The translations under genes were made by a program, and so were the position numbers. Below the pieces are notes generated by a model. It saw only the letters and a program-made list of their open reading frames with translations, had not been told where the DNA came from and did not search any database. From positions 3,194,199-3,258,198 of the forward strand of contig CM072885.1 of NCBI GenBank assembly GCA_037013685.1: DNA of 64,000 bases, in the 5' to 3' direction. Positions 25,126 through 37,165 of this stretch are shown piece after piece. Within the stretch, counting starts at the first letter, position 1. Each line of letters begins with the position of its first letter. Origin of the DNA: Acridotheres tristis (lineage: Eukaryota; Chordata; Aves; Passeriformes; Sturnidae).

Positions 25126-27044
25126 TGACCTCCTTCTCCTTGATGTGCTGATGGACAGAATGTTAAATCAACCTTTCAGCATTGTCAGTTACAAACACAT
25201 CTCAGATTTACAATAGGAATAAAATAATAATCCAGCAGTAAGGGCAGCCAATGCAGTTAGGTAATGCAGGTAAAGATGTGCTGCCCAGGCATGTGGTGGA
25301 GTCTACAATAAATAATTTTTTATGAGTAGAAGGGACGAGCAGCTGCCAGGATTGGTGTATTCTGGATTGAACCTTTCTGGAGGTTGGTTGTGGACCAAAT
25401 GCCCTTTCCAGAATAATCTGCTGTGCCATTTGGGACACTCACAAGCTCCCAAGTGTTTCATGTCAGTCATATCGAGGTAGGGAGGCTGAGGCAGAGGATT
25501 TAGGAGTTTGCAGTGGTCCCTTGGCAAGTACCTGTGAAAGCTGAGGTTAGAGCTCAGGAAACCCTGGCTCCCATCCTGCAGCTGGCAAGGCGTTGTTCAT
25601 AACAACAGAGACAAGCCAAAGGAAGACCAAGCCTGACATTTCTCAAAAAGAATTTTGCCTGTGTTCACAAGTTGAGCTCACACCATCGCGCTTTGCCAGC
25701 TAAACCCTCGCTGGCTGGAATGGCTTATGGCAAAGGTAAAGAGCTTTTCTGCTTGGAGGGAAGGATCCCATGCAGCTGCCTCAAGGGGCTCATGGCAATC
25801 CCCAGCCAAAACCAGGGTGCTGTGGTCTCAGCAGCCGCTGTGTACGGGGAAGAGTTGCACCACTTCCCGCGTGAAATCGCTGAGCACAATCTAGCACAGG
25901 CAACCTCCTTCCTGTGCCAGGGTTGTTGACATCGTTCTGCTTCTCCCAAAAAAAAAAAAAATAGCCAAAAAACATCTCTTTTCCAGGAAAGCCTCTTCCC
26001 CATCTCAGCATGGTGCAGAATATGATGTGGCTCTTTTCCTTCTCTGTGTGACGTCTTTGCAGTGCTCTGGGTTGGAAAGAGTGAAATATATGTGCTAAAA
26101 ATAGTTGGGGTTTTTTTGAAAGTAAAACTTGATTGCCTTGTGTTTTATTGCTGGTGTAGGTTCATGAGAGCCTGGCAGCTTTGGGGTTGGGAAGACAGGA
26201 CTTTCATGATGGGGTTTCTTAAAAGAACATAGTTGGCCAACAAAAAGTCTGGAGTTTTTATGCATTGTGTGTTTTACCCTTGAACCTTACCAGGCAGAAG
26301 GTAGACAAAGAAATTCCCCATACTGGCATATTATTTTTTCTCAAAACTTATCAATAAAATCATCTAACTTTATTACAAATAATTGTAAATTGAAATTGAA
26401 AAATATTAATTGCAATGTTTGTAACACACTGAAATTTGTCTTCTACAGCAAAGTCAGTCTCTGGCAGACAAACCAATAAAAAACTGTGAGTTTTTACGTG
26501 CCCTTAGTAAATATTATTTGCTTATCTTTGGGATGAGTTGCTTCTGCAGGTTAATTTGTTGGGACGACTGAGGATAAAAAACATGCAGCCTTTTAAAGCT
26601 GCCTGAATGGATGAAAATACTTTGGGAAACGAAGGAGTAGTTTGAGAGTAAATAATACCTTTAAGTCTGTTCCTCTGTTTTCTGAACGTTTGAGTGATTT
26701 CCAAGAGTAAATAAACCAAAGTTCAATACACAATGTAACACACAGAGAGAAATAATTTCAGATGAGCAGAAGATTTCATGGTAAAAGCACTGACAGATAA
26801 TGCCCAAATAGCTGCAGGGCACCTGTGATCTTCAGGAGAGAAGAGCTCTGTAATGGAATAATCTGGCTGAGCAGTTGCTCTAAATTACAATAAGGAAGGG
26901 TGTTCCTTGTTTTAATCCTGCAGAAAAAGATGTTTTGAAAGGTTGATATTAAATAATTGCATGGATTTTAATGGCAAGTTTGTGCCACTAACCCCAACGA
27001 GCCTTCCAAACAATGCATCCACAGGGAATGGATGGAGGGCTGCC
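25126..27044. other. Gene-poor stretch, nothing recognised
   Basis: No gene was found. The 25.26-25.42 kb part ('gatgtgctgcccaggcatgt', 'ggtggagtc') may be another eroded CR1 piece, but it is too diverged to bound. An A-run lies at 25949-25961. Confidence 0.4.
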
Positions 27045-27450
27045 ACACCTCTGCTCTGGAGACAGCCTGAGAAAGTTAGGAGTGTTCAGTCTGGAGAAGA
27101 GAAGGCTCCTGGAAAACCTTAGAGCTCCTTCCAGTGCCTAAAGGGGCTCCAAGGGAGCTGGAAAGGAACATTGGACAAGGGCCTGGAGGGATAAGGAAAG
27201 GGAGAATGGGTTCCTACTGTCAGAAGGCAGGCTTAGGTGGGATATTGGGAAGAAATTCTTCCTTGTAAAGGTGGTGAGGCTCTGGCACAGGTTGCCCAGA
27301 GAAGTTTTGGCTGCCCCATCCCTGGCCAGGTTGGATGGGGCTTGGAGAAATCTCATCTTGTCAAAGGTGTCTGTGCCCATGGCAGAGGGTTGGAATGAGA
27401 TGGTCTTGAAGGTCCCTTTCAATCCAAACTCTTCTGTGATTCTATAATAC
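27045..27450 (+). mobile_element. CR1 LINE 3' fragment (sense)
   Basis: About 400 bp of sense CR1: 'ttcagtctggagaagagaag', 'aggctctggcacaggttgcc', 'gaccttgaagg'-type tail text at 'gatggtcttgaaggtccctt', and a 'ttctgtgattctataat' terminus. The 117-codon minus-strand frame across it is a shadow. Confidence 0.85.
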
Positions 27451-27922
27451 TCGGGAACAAGTGTGAGAGTGGTATGTGAAGAAAGGGTCATGTTCTCAGC
27501 ACTGTTTCCTGTAGTACAGACTCCCAGGATACCCTGTTTAGGCTGATGATAATAGCTCTGTATTTGTTAGAAACAGTTGTTACCAGCAAAAAACCCATGA
27601 AAGTATCAAGCATTGCATTTTGTGCTGATTTCTGTGATTTTGATCTGCAGCTAACTGAAAAACAAGAGCTAGAACATAGAAACTGACTGCTAAACCTGTA
27701 CTTTCAATCTTCTTTTTGCTCCAGCTTTGCCCACATTTTGACCTGTATTTTGGTATTATTTTGAATAACACTGCACATTTTTTTCACAATGTCCACGGTT
27801 GCATAAAGATTTGCCTTTTGACATTTGAGGTTGGACTTGACTCACATTGACTCCTTCTCCCCAATATTCTCAGAGGTGAAACGTCTACACTAACCTCTGT
27901 AACCAGAAAGGTATTTTTTTTA

Positions 27923-28120
27923 GGATCATAGAATCATTTAGGCTGGAAAAGACCTCTAAGATCACTGAGATCCTTGCAGCAGATCTACCATCAGTTCTGG
28001 ATCAGGCTGCATAAGATTGGCTCCATGATGAGCTTTATGGGGTCTCCAAGGGCTCCCACAGGACAATTGGATCAAATCCATCTCTTTGCATTCAGTACCT
28101 CCACCTCAAGGTTGATGTGC
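27923..28120 (-). mobile_element. CR1-like fragment (antisense)
   Basis: It begins with 'aggatcatagaatcatttag' and 'gctggaaaagacctctaaga', a common antisense CR1 start in birds, then decays into unrecognised sequence. The right boundary is approximate. Confidence 0.65.
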
Positions 28121-30835
28121 TTCTGATTTAGGGTTCCCCACATCCAAATTAAGATGGTGGCATTTGTTCTTCCTTTGTCCAGACGCAAGAGCCTGTAACA
28201 GAACTGGTGAACCTGACTTTTTCTACCAAGGCAACCAAGAGCTCCAATGAGGGCAACCAGGTGTCGTTTAACCCCAGAGGTGAAACTGCCACAAACACCT
28301 CAAAAGCCCTCCAGAATTTCATTGTTACAGGATCTGTGTCTTGTCAGCCAGTCTGGATTTCAAATTAATTTCCTGTAAACCATGTTTGCTGGGCTGGTTT
28401 CCTCACTTGTGATAGCAGATGCTTTTGCTTTTGTTTCTCAAGAATGAAGCAGCCTCTCCTTAGAACCATAGCTGGGCTCTGGGAACTGCTGCCCAGCACT
28501 TCCCTAACCTCATCAGCTGCTTTCTCTGCCCCAGAAAATATCCCTCACTGAGAGCTGGGTCCTGGCAGTCAGTCCCTGGTGGGAAGACTGTGTTTTAGGG
28601 AAGTGCCTTCATTGTCCAAGAGCCAGCTGAGGTGAGGTCTGAGCTGGCTACATGCAGGTTTCTGCTTTTCCCTGTCTGGTTTAGTTAGAGGGAAATCTTA
28701 GCTCATCACTGAAGCATTTGCCTATTCTTATGGCTGATTTTCTCATCGTGTTCTGAGCTACCCCTGTTCCCTTTTCTCTCTCTCCTACTTGGGAAATGAG
28801 ATGCTGCCCATGTACAACACTTTCAGAACCACATCAGTGCAGAATCCCACAAAACAAAGGAAATGTTGAGTTTGCTTACCACATTTTGTGACTCATCACA
28901 CCTAGTTGACCTAGTGCTGGAAATACCCAACTAAAATTTCCACAGATGCTTGTTATGGACAGAGGTATATTTTTACCATAATCTTGTTCTCTGGATCTTT
29001 CTGAGCGAAAAGGAGCATCAAATTTGGCATCCATAGCATCCAGACTCAGGATTTTCCCATACATCTCATCAGCAATGGTCATGTCCCATGAAATGGTACC
29101 TGCAGCAGAAAACCAAGTCACAAAGGAAGCATCACAGGTCCCCTCTGAGGTCACCTGTTTGAGACGGAAGAAGAGTGTTGCAGACTAAGGCTGAATCACA
29201 AGGGAAGCCCAGAGAAGGCCTAAGACTTTTGACCTGCTTCTTTGCATCCATGAGCTGGCTCTTAGTCCAGCAGGAGGTCTGACTCAGAGCAGGTCACCTG
29301 CACAAAAAACTTTTGACTTCACTTCTCAAGAACCCATATTTTCATCTAGTCCATGGCCAGTTTAGCATGAGCTCATCTTCAGGTGATCTTGTAGTGCTAT
29401 CGGCTCTTTTAGGCTTGAGTTAGACCTAAAACACACAGCTAACCCCGCTAGGAAGTAAGAAAAATAATCTCTGTTCCTTACCTTCTGTTGTCTTCCACAA
29501 TGACATCAACCATCTTGGTCTGAGAACACTCAGATTGAATTGCATGAAGTGCATCCTTCCCTCCTGTTCCTTGCTATGCTGATTATTTGTTTGTTGTGCT
29601 CTCAAGAAAACATCCTCCCACTCAGGTTACAAAACTCCCCTGAAATTCCTGCACAGCAAGCTCATGAAAATGAATAAGGAGAGGCTGTTTGCTTTGAAGG
29701 TCTGTCCAGAAGGAGAGGACTTTGGAAATGGATGGCTTTTGTGTCTTTCTGTTGTGCTTTGGCTAAGTAATGTGATATAGACATCATGGCTTTAGAGATG
29801 GCAACACCAAGTGGGACTCAGCTCATGTAATATTGGAGGTGTAAGTCAGAGCTTGTCCCTCTATGAATCTTTGTGGTCATCAGAGAGGAAAAAAATACTT
29901 TTATAGTGCAATACCCTTCATTGAGCTGAGCCCTGGAAAAGTGAATATTCCTTTTGTATTGACTCTGCAGGGAGCTCTGCCCTTAAATAGAGCGAATCCT
30001 GCTTAGCCAAAACCAGAGCTCCTGGGAATACAAGTCATTTAGATGAGGTGAGCCAGGATCAAGATCCTACGGCTGTTTGTTTGTGTTATTCTGTCCTCAA
30101 GGGCCAATTTCTTGTGAGCTCATTGTAATGAAGACGTGTTCTTAATTAGGCCAGGAGTTGAGTCTGCCACCTCCTACAACACAGCATTATGACATCTTTT
30201 CTGTCTGGAGGCAGTGAGCCCTGAGTGACACCTTCAGAGGTGAAGGGAAGACCACATGGCTGGCCCTCCCTTCCCTGCCACATCCACGGGCTCCACGGGA
30301 TGCCAAGCCCAGCAGAGATGACCAAAGGCACAGCCCCTGAGCACAAGGGCTGCTCCTCCTCATGAGCAACAAGGCTCTTTCTCTGGAGCCTAGACTGACA
30401 TATTTCCTCTTGCAATCAACAACCTCATTTCCATATGGAGTCAGCCAGCAGTCAAACTGGAAATCTTGTTGACGTAACTGCTAATTATGCTTGGCATAAC
30501 TAATGTGCAGTAGCAAAGCCTGTATTTATTGAAGCGTAGGGATGGCTAGCAGAGGAACAAAACTGGACCAGATACTGTTGAAAAAGATCAGTCTCTCCTA
30601 AAGGAAAGAGATGAGTGGCTGGGGTCTCATCTAGTTGCTGTCTTTTCTTCAGAGGAGTCTGAACCAGGATTCTGGAAGTGTGTCCTCCTCCTGGCCATTT
30701 GAGGTATGTGGTGTGTTTTCTATGACTTTAGGCTATAGAAAGACTTAAAAGTACAACTCTCAGGACCAGAGGATTAGGCCATTTACTGTGTTGACATAAT
30801 TTTCCAGGCAATATCTGAGTGTGGCAGGCCAGAGT
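28121..30835. other. Gene-poor stretch containing one weak candidate exon
   Basis: Apart from the candidate exon at 28977-29099, I see no gene, RNA or recognisable mobile element. Base composition is ordinary. Confidence 0.4.
28977..29099 (-). other. Candidate 123-nt internal exon, unidentified
   Basis: On the minus strand a 123-nt open segment of 41 codons is bounded by a pyrimidine-rich tract ending 'ttttctgctgcag' and by a 'ttatg|gtaaaa' donor. The peptide reads through GTISWDMTIADEMYG and is acidic and hydrophilic, unlike the repeat shadows nearby. I do not recognise the protein. A possible partner donor ('aacagaag|gtaagg') lies near 29484 on the same strand, but I could not build a convincing joined frame. 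It could equally be a chance open segment or a relic of a retroelement. Confidence 0.2.
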
Positions 30836-30953
30836 GGGATGGGATGGGATGGGATGGGATGGGATGGGATGGGATGGGATGGGATGGGATGGGATGGGAT
30901 GGGATGGGATGGGATGGGATGGGAGTGGGATGGGATGGGATGGGATGGGATGG
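30836..30953. repeat. (GGGAT)n pentanucleotide microsatellite
   Basis: About 23 units of GGGAT/GGATG, with one interruption ('gggagtgggat') near 30921. The frames reading repeated Gly-Trp-Asp or Ser-His-Pro-Ile here are translations of this array and not proteins. Confidence 0.97.
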
Positions 30954-30954
30954 G

Positions 30955-33277
30955 GAGAAGATGGGAGACATATCTACCTACCATAGGATCAAAGAAATGC
31001 TGTATGGCAACATCATTAGAGCCACAGGACTCTAATTCAGCTGTGTTTTCATCCAGCTAAGCCTTGAGTCACCTCTGCAATTCATCATTTGTCATTTCCC
31101 AGCAACCTGTCCCACTGCTGTAGTACCTGCCTAGAGGCAATTTTTTATCCTGCTGTGCAACCTGCGCCTCCCAAGTCTGTGTGTGCTGCCCTTTGTTACA
31201 GTGCCTGGCTCTGCCACAAAGAGCTCAACTTTATTGTTCTTGACCTTTTGAGTAGCTGAAGGCAGCTGTTGGGATGCCCTTCAGCCTCCCTTTGGCCAGA
31301 TTCAACAAGTCTGAATCTCTGTTTTCCAAAGGTATGTGCTCCATGCCTCTAACCACCCTGGTAGCATATCTGAGAACTATTTCAAAGCAGCCACATCTCA
31401 AAGGCATTTAGGAGTCCATATACATGGTGAAATCCTGGCCCTACTATACAAATATCTTCCCGGAAGAAAAATCAAAGGAGGCTTAATAAGCAGGTTGTAT
31501 TAATAAATAAAGGTATTTCATCCTCTTAAAAATGTATCTGTATGATACCACAGCATGGATTAATTTCTATACAGACCAAAACGTTCATGAAATTGAAGTT
31601 ATGAGTGTTGCTATAGCTTATGAGGAAGTGTGTTGTCATCACTGCATGCTGGAGAGAAAATTCCACAAGTTCAGAATTCAGGCTCCAGACTTGCCTTAAT
31701 ACACTGGGACTTCCATTTTACCTGAGGAACAACTGCAGAGTGTGGGAGACCAGAAGGGAAGGGTAAACCAGTTCTTGTTAATAGACCGCTTGGGGTGGAT
31801 TAGAATGAAACAACACTGAATGACCAGTGTTTTTAGGAATATATATGTATGTGGGTTTATTTTAGAACTATTTGGTTGCAATGGAAAGGAGGTATGTAGT
31901 AATTTTTGTTACTATTATCTTTATAAATATCCATATATATATATCTGTATATATCCATTAAAACATCACTTAAGAATATATATAAAGGAAAAAAGGAAAG
32001 AGAAAGAAAGGATAAGAGTAGAAAGACCTCACCACCCATGGATGCAGGGACAAGATTTTTTTGTTGCTATTTTGATGCCTGCTGGTTGAAGTGATGGTTA
32101 TAGTCTTGACCCATCATGTGTGGGGGGAAAAGCCCCCAAACAAAAAGTCCAATGAGTTAAAATATGCTCAGGAGGGTGGTACCTCACCTACAGGGGAGCT
32201 TTCAGTCCTTTGGTGGAAGGCCTCAGGAATGAGTCTGGGACACTTCAGGGGGTCTTTGATGGTTTATGACCTCTTCTCAGCTGCCTCTCACATCAGAGCA
32301 CTTGAGGCCATTTTCAGAAGGGATGAAAACCCTCAGATGTGAGTGTGACCCTCCTCAGGGGCCAGGTGTGGGAGTTCTACAGCTGAGCCAGTTGTGTAAG
32401 GGAGAACAATTGTCATGATAAAAACATCATCCTGCCTCCACAGGGTCTTCTTCTTATCATCCTTCTCCCTTATCTGGCTCAAGAGCTATTTTGTAGCCTC
32501 CAGTGGTGGTTGCTCGCTCCTTCTGTCTCATGCAGTTCAGAGGTTTTGCCACGTGAGGATCAGAAAGTGAAAATAATGCACTGAATTTTGGTCTCCAAAG
32601 CCGAAAGAAACTGAAAGAGTGAGAGTAACCACAGGGAACCTGACAGCTCTCAGCTGTGAGGGTTGGTAGCAGGGTGGTGCTTCATTGGTGGAGAGGAGGT
32701 GGCCCCTCTGTCACCTCAATGTTACCTGCTCTGCATACACAGGGACTGTGGCACCTGGTCTGGTGGAGTTAAGGTAACCAAAGATATCCAAATCCCACAC
32801 CAACTTTTTCAGCTGAACTGTATGATATTAAAAAAGCTGTTGATCCTTGTGAGGAAAAAATGGATTAAATACATTTATCTCCAAAATTCAGGGATTGACA
32901 TGAGCCAGCATTTGGAGTGTTGCATAGAAAGGCTTGAGGGAAGTTGTTTAAAATTGATAATGTACATCTGCTGCTCTTGGGGAGATTTAGTAACGTAGTC
33001 AATCTTTTATATCCTTACCTTTTCCTTGCACCTTTCTCCATAAAATTGATACTTATATGGCTCTGGACAATGGTTCTACTTTTCATACAGAAAATGTTCC
33101 TTGAGGGAGGGCTGCACAGCAGAGGTGCTTTAGGATCACTTCTGGGACACAGGAGAAGAACAGAAGAAGCAGCTATTGCCTTTTCTGTGAACCTATAACC
33201 TTTGGTGTGATTAGGTCAGTGTTTTACCCATCACTTGAAGCTCACTCTTATTTGTACACCTGGCAAAGTTGAACATG
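30955..33277. other. Gene-poor stretch, nothing recognised
   Basis: No gene is supported. The 31.90-31.99 kb portion is AT-rich with short 'atatat' runs. The 32.1-32.4 kb portion has a distant resemblance in style to ERV-derived spacer DNA near 45.7 kb, but not enough to call. Confidence 0.4.
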
Positions 33278-33448
33278 TGAATGCCCCATCCCTGGAAGTG
33301 TTCAAGGCCAGGTTGGATTGGACTTTGAACAGCCTGGTCTAGTGAAAGATGTTATTGCTTGGTGTCATAACAGGGGGCTTGGAAGTGGATGATCTTTAAG
33401 GTCCCTTCCAATCCAAACCATTCCATGATTCTTTCTGTGATTTTATGA
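33278..33448 (+). mobile_element. CR1 LINE 3' tip (sense)
   Basis: 'ccccatccctggaagtgttc', 'aaggccaggttggattggac', 'gatctttaaggtcccttcca' and a 'ttctttctgtgatttta' end identify a sense CR1 terminus. Confidence 0.85.
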
Positions 33449-34588
33449 ACACATTTGGCATGTAGGGCAAGACCTGCATATATCACCATCCTGGGTGACA
33501 TAAAGAGCGTGCAGGGCTTGAGGTGTTTCCACTCCCTCTCTGTCCTTGCTCACAGATCCTGCCTGTGGCCGTGGGATCTTTGCTGCCCTTGAAGGAGAGC
33601 AGTCCAGAAGAGCACAAATCTCCTCAATCTACCTATCCAAGCAACGTTTCTCTTTCTTGCATTTTGTTTTCTCATGCGCACTTGGATTCTGCTGCTGTGA
33701 TTTACTTTGCCCTGAAGACCTGCAGCCCTCCATCTATTTGGCATCTCTTTGGCTATTCACTTCCTCTGTCCACCTGACTGAAAACTCAGGAGGAAGGCTT
33801 TGATCACACCTCATTTTTTTTCAGTACAATCACAGCATCATTTAGGTTGGAAAATATGTCCAAGATCATCGAGTCACACCTATGATCAATCATCACTTGT
33901 CAACCAGACTGTGGCCCTGAGTACCACGTCCAGTCATTAAAGTAGAAACAGTACTGCCCTCTGGTTCAAAATGCCCTTTTTCCACTATTGCAGTCATAAG
34001 AGCTGTTTCCATTTCCCTGCATTTGCTCAGCTACTTCACAGCTTGCCCTGCTTTGAGCATGAGGTTGGACTGCCACTTTTAACATCTGATAGAAAGAAAA
34101 CTGAGGGAGAAATCAGGAGAACATCTACTGAGAGAAGCCAGATCTGGGCTTCAAAACAATTTCCCTTAAAAAGTGCTACAAATCCTGGGTTTTTATCTAC
34201 TATGATATGCAAAACTTACCAAAAGTACTTCATGTAGGAATCTCTGACCTCCCAACTGTAAGAAGACTGGAGGACGAAATGAATTTTTTGCAAGTTGAAG
34301 AAATTGAGGTTTGTCTTATGCAAAAGACCACAGGGGAGTTGGATCACTGGGCAGCAGAGCTCACTGAACATCTCTCATCCAGAAAGTGCACAACTCAGGG
34401 CAACACGTAGGCAGTGCCTCCACTAACTTGAAAGACAGAGAAGATACAGTAAAAAGGCATTGGAGCACAAATTTTTATAAAAAACAGTGAAATGCAAAAT
34501 GATGAGTGTGTAGACCTCAGGAGTTGGATGAGAAGCTCATTACTTCTTATGCTTATACATGGTTATAACTACCAACACGTTGGTACAG
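33449..34588. other. Left flank of the nuclease array, with a short CR1 piece
   Basis: At about 33826-33940 there is an antisense CR1-like start ('catcatttaggttggaaaat', 'caagatcatcgagtcacacc'). The remainder has no supported gene. The 67-codon frame at 34207-34410 is unrecognised and ends in no clear exon context. Confidence 0.45.
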
Positions 34589-34738
34589 TATTCCTGGACT
34601 TTTGGAAGTGGAGGAAAATGAGTCCAGTTTAGTTGTCAAGGAATGAGCAGTGGGAATAGACTGCTACTCTGTGTCCCACCTGCATGGGCCATGCCCAGCT
34701 CTCTCCAAGCTGAGTGTCCCTCTGCATTTGCCTTGCAG
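34589..34738 (+). other. Array left edge: spacer fused to the end of the 5'-UTR intron
   Basis: Positions 34589-34635 match the spacer that lies far upstream of copy 3 (near 46104, 'tattcctggacttttggaa'). From about 34690 the text matches the end of the 5'-UTR intron seen before copies 3 and 4 ('ccatgcccagctctctcc', acceptor 'tttgccttgcag'). Several kb that carry both promoters in the other units are therefore missing, which suggests a deletion that left copy 1 without a promoter. Confidence 0.55.
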
Positions 34739-36488
34739 GGGAGCAAGAGCCCTTCACTGAAATCCTGCCACGATGCTGGGGCTGCTGCTGCTGCAGGTGT
34801 TGGTGAGCTGCCTCTGGTTGAGACATAGCGAGGTGGGGACACCCTTTAAAACTTCATTTCCTCAGTTTTTCTACAGGAATACTACCTGAGATAATATCTT
34901 GGAGCCACAGAAGCCAGCCTGGATCTGCCAGTGCTACAAAAACCAATATCACTTTGGCACCCTGTATGATAGAGATTTGCACATTCCAGTGTACTCTGCT
35001 TATATCTACCAGCCTGGATCTGGCAACAGAACTAATTTTTGGTTTGTGGTGCCTCAGGTGATTTTTCTTTCTTACAGCACATAATCCTCCACTCACTCAG
35101 AGATGAGCTACAGCATTTAAATTACCACTTCTATTTCCTACCACCCCACTACACATATGCAAATGGACACACTGGATGGGAATTTTCTCCTTTAACTTCA
35201 AACACCTGCACACGTGGTTCCTCTGATGCATCTGAGACATCAGCAGGAGGGTGAGATGAATCATATTCCAGAGTTGCCCAGATTTCTGCCTTGACCTGAC
35301 AGCAACGGCAAATCAAATTAATTTGCATTATATTACCAAGTCAAATTATTCCCCTCCCTGTGCCCTGCTGTGGTGGGGGACCAAGTGATGGGGAAAAGGC
35401 ACCCAAGGGAGGCTAAACTTGAGGGAACAACAGTCCTGCTGGGATCTGCTCCTCACTTTGCCCTGAGCTGTTCTGCACCCCTGACAGAGCTCATCTGCTC
35501 CCAGTGAAGAGTCAAACAGGCTTGGTGAGGGGTGTGAGAGAAGTGAGGAGAAACTCAGAAGGGGGTGAGATGGCCCAGGGACAAAGCCTTAGAGGAAAAG
35601 GCACTGGAGATGAGAGGGTCAGCTTAATTGTGGAAGGATTTCTGGAGTGATGTTTCAGGCAGTGAAAAGTGAGGAGCATCAGTGTCTCTCCAGTCAGAAG
35701 GGTGTGATCTCCATGCATGGGCAGTGACCCCTGAGCACCTTTGGCTCAGGCTTGGTCCAGAAGGATCCAGCAGACAAACAGAACTCCAAAGCTGTGGAGC
35801 CCTCACAAATGTCCTTCAGACCTGCAGGAACACAGGCCAGGCCAATTGCAGAATAGAAGGGCAATAAATTCAGGACCTTTCCATGGGCAGAGTAGGGAGA
35901 GAATTTTGTGTGAAAATGTGGAAGATCGTAATGTCCAGTTCCAGAGGAAGGCTAAATATGCTTCACAAGGATATGGATACAGAGAAGTCCATCAAAAAAC
36001 AATACAGGATCACTTCACAGAAAACTGGCCAGAATTAGGCTATCACCCAAGACTACAACAACCTCCAGGGTCTGGACCGTGATCACTTGACTCCCTGTGG
36101 CCACCAAAGTGGCAACGAGAGCAAGTGGGCTACCTTGACCCTCACCAACATAGTGCCCCAGGACAAAGCACTCAATGGCGGTGCCTGGAAAGAGTTTGAG
36201 GACCAAACGATGGCCCAAAAAACCCAGGCTGTGATACCACCTATGTCATCACAGGTGCTGTGCCTGGGAACACCTACATCTCCAGTAGGAGGTTAATGTA
36301 CCCAGCTACATCTGGGTCAGCTGCCTGCTACCAGACCAAGACCAACAGGAAAGCTTGGGCAGTCATTGTGGAGCACAACCAGAGCCAGGTCCAGCCAGAA
36401 CCTCACACTGCCACAGCTGGAGGCCAGCTTGTCCCAGCTTTAAGGGAGGGGACAGGTTTCTCTGTTCCACAGTGCCTGTCTCCACTAA
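34739..36488 (+). pseudogene. ENDOD1-like nuclease copy 1, pseudogene
   Basis: This is a broken member of the secreted Endonuclease_NS family seen in the three downstream copies. Exon 1 runs from ATG 34773 to about 35057 and keeps the signal peptide, but has an in-frame TGA at 34887-34889. Exon 2 homology begins abruptly at about 35966, fused to sequence that is mid-intron in copy 4 ('ggctaaatatg'). The acceptor and the first six or so codons are thus lost. Exon 2 then carries a TAG at 36036-36038 where copy 4 has CAG. The motif is changed from DRGH to DRDH at about 36081. Relative to copy 4 there are single-base losses near 36226 and 36289 and a gain near 36315. The old stop is at 36486-36488. 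The metal-site segment (LNGGAW, then a glutamate) is still legible. No product is expected. Confidence 0.9.
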
Positions 36489-36536
36489 CAAACCTCATAT
36501 CCTGGGTGGAAAAGGCTTATGAGCTTTTCCCGTGTG

Positions 36537-37045
36537 TCATAGAATCACAGAATGGATTGTGTTTTATGGGACAAGACCATCTTGTTCCATTCCCTTCCCT
36601 GTGCAGTGACACCCTTCAGTACACCATGTTGCTCCAAGTCCCATTCAACCTGGCCTTGAACACTTCCAGACATGAGACAGCCATAGCTTCTGTGCTTACC
36701 CCATGACAGGGCCTCACCACCCCCTCAGTACAGAATTTCTCCCTAACATCTCATCTAACCCTACTTTTTGTCAGTGTGAAACCATTCCGTCTTGTCCTGT
36801 CACTCCTTGTCCAAAGTCCCTCTCCAGATCTCTTGCTGAACTTCTAGGTAGTGGAAGGAGATCCAACTTCTTCCCACAGCCTTTTCTTGTCAAGGCTGAA
36901 CACCCTCAGCTGTCTCAGCCCGTCTCCAGAGCAGAGGTGTTCCAGACCTTGGAACATCTTTGTGGCCTCCACTGGACTCCACCCCAATATGTTTTTGTCC
37001 TTCTCATGTTGTGGGCCCCAGAGCTGGACACAGCACTCCAGGTGC
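36537..37045 (-). mobile_element. CR1 LINE fragment downstream of copy 1 (antisense)
   Basis: It begins 'catagaatcacagaatggat' and continues through 'ccttgaacacttccagacat', 'agtgtgaaaccattccg', 'ctcagctgtctcagcccgtc' and 'gttgtgggccccagagctgg'. Copies 2, 3 and 4 carry a related antisense CR1 at the same distance after their stop codons. The insertion therefore predates the amplification of the array. Confidence 0.8.
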
Positions 37046-37165
37046 AAGGACAAGATTCTGGAAAGACTGCTCTAGCTGATCCTACTTGACCAGGGGTATG
37101 GACTAGAAGATCTTGAGAGGTCCTTCCAAAACCCAGCAATTCCATTATTATGTTATGTGATTCTG
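37046..37165 (+). mobile_element. CR1 3' tip (sense) abutting the antisense CR1
   Basis: 'gctgatcctacttgaccagg', 'ggactagaagatcttgagag' and 'gtgattctggg' read as the sense CR1 terminus. It directly follows the antisense copy. The same opposed pair occurs after copies 3 and 4. Confidence 0.7.

Noticed and set aside
30760..31060. Repetitive Gly-Trp-Asp and Ser-His-Pro-Ile proteins
   Set aside because: They are translations of the GGGAT array on the two strands, open only because the pentamer contains no stop in those frames.
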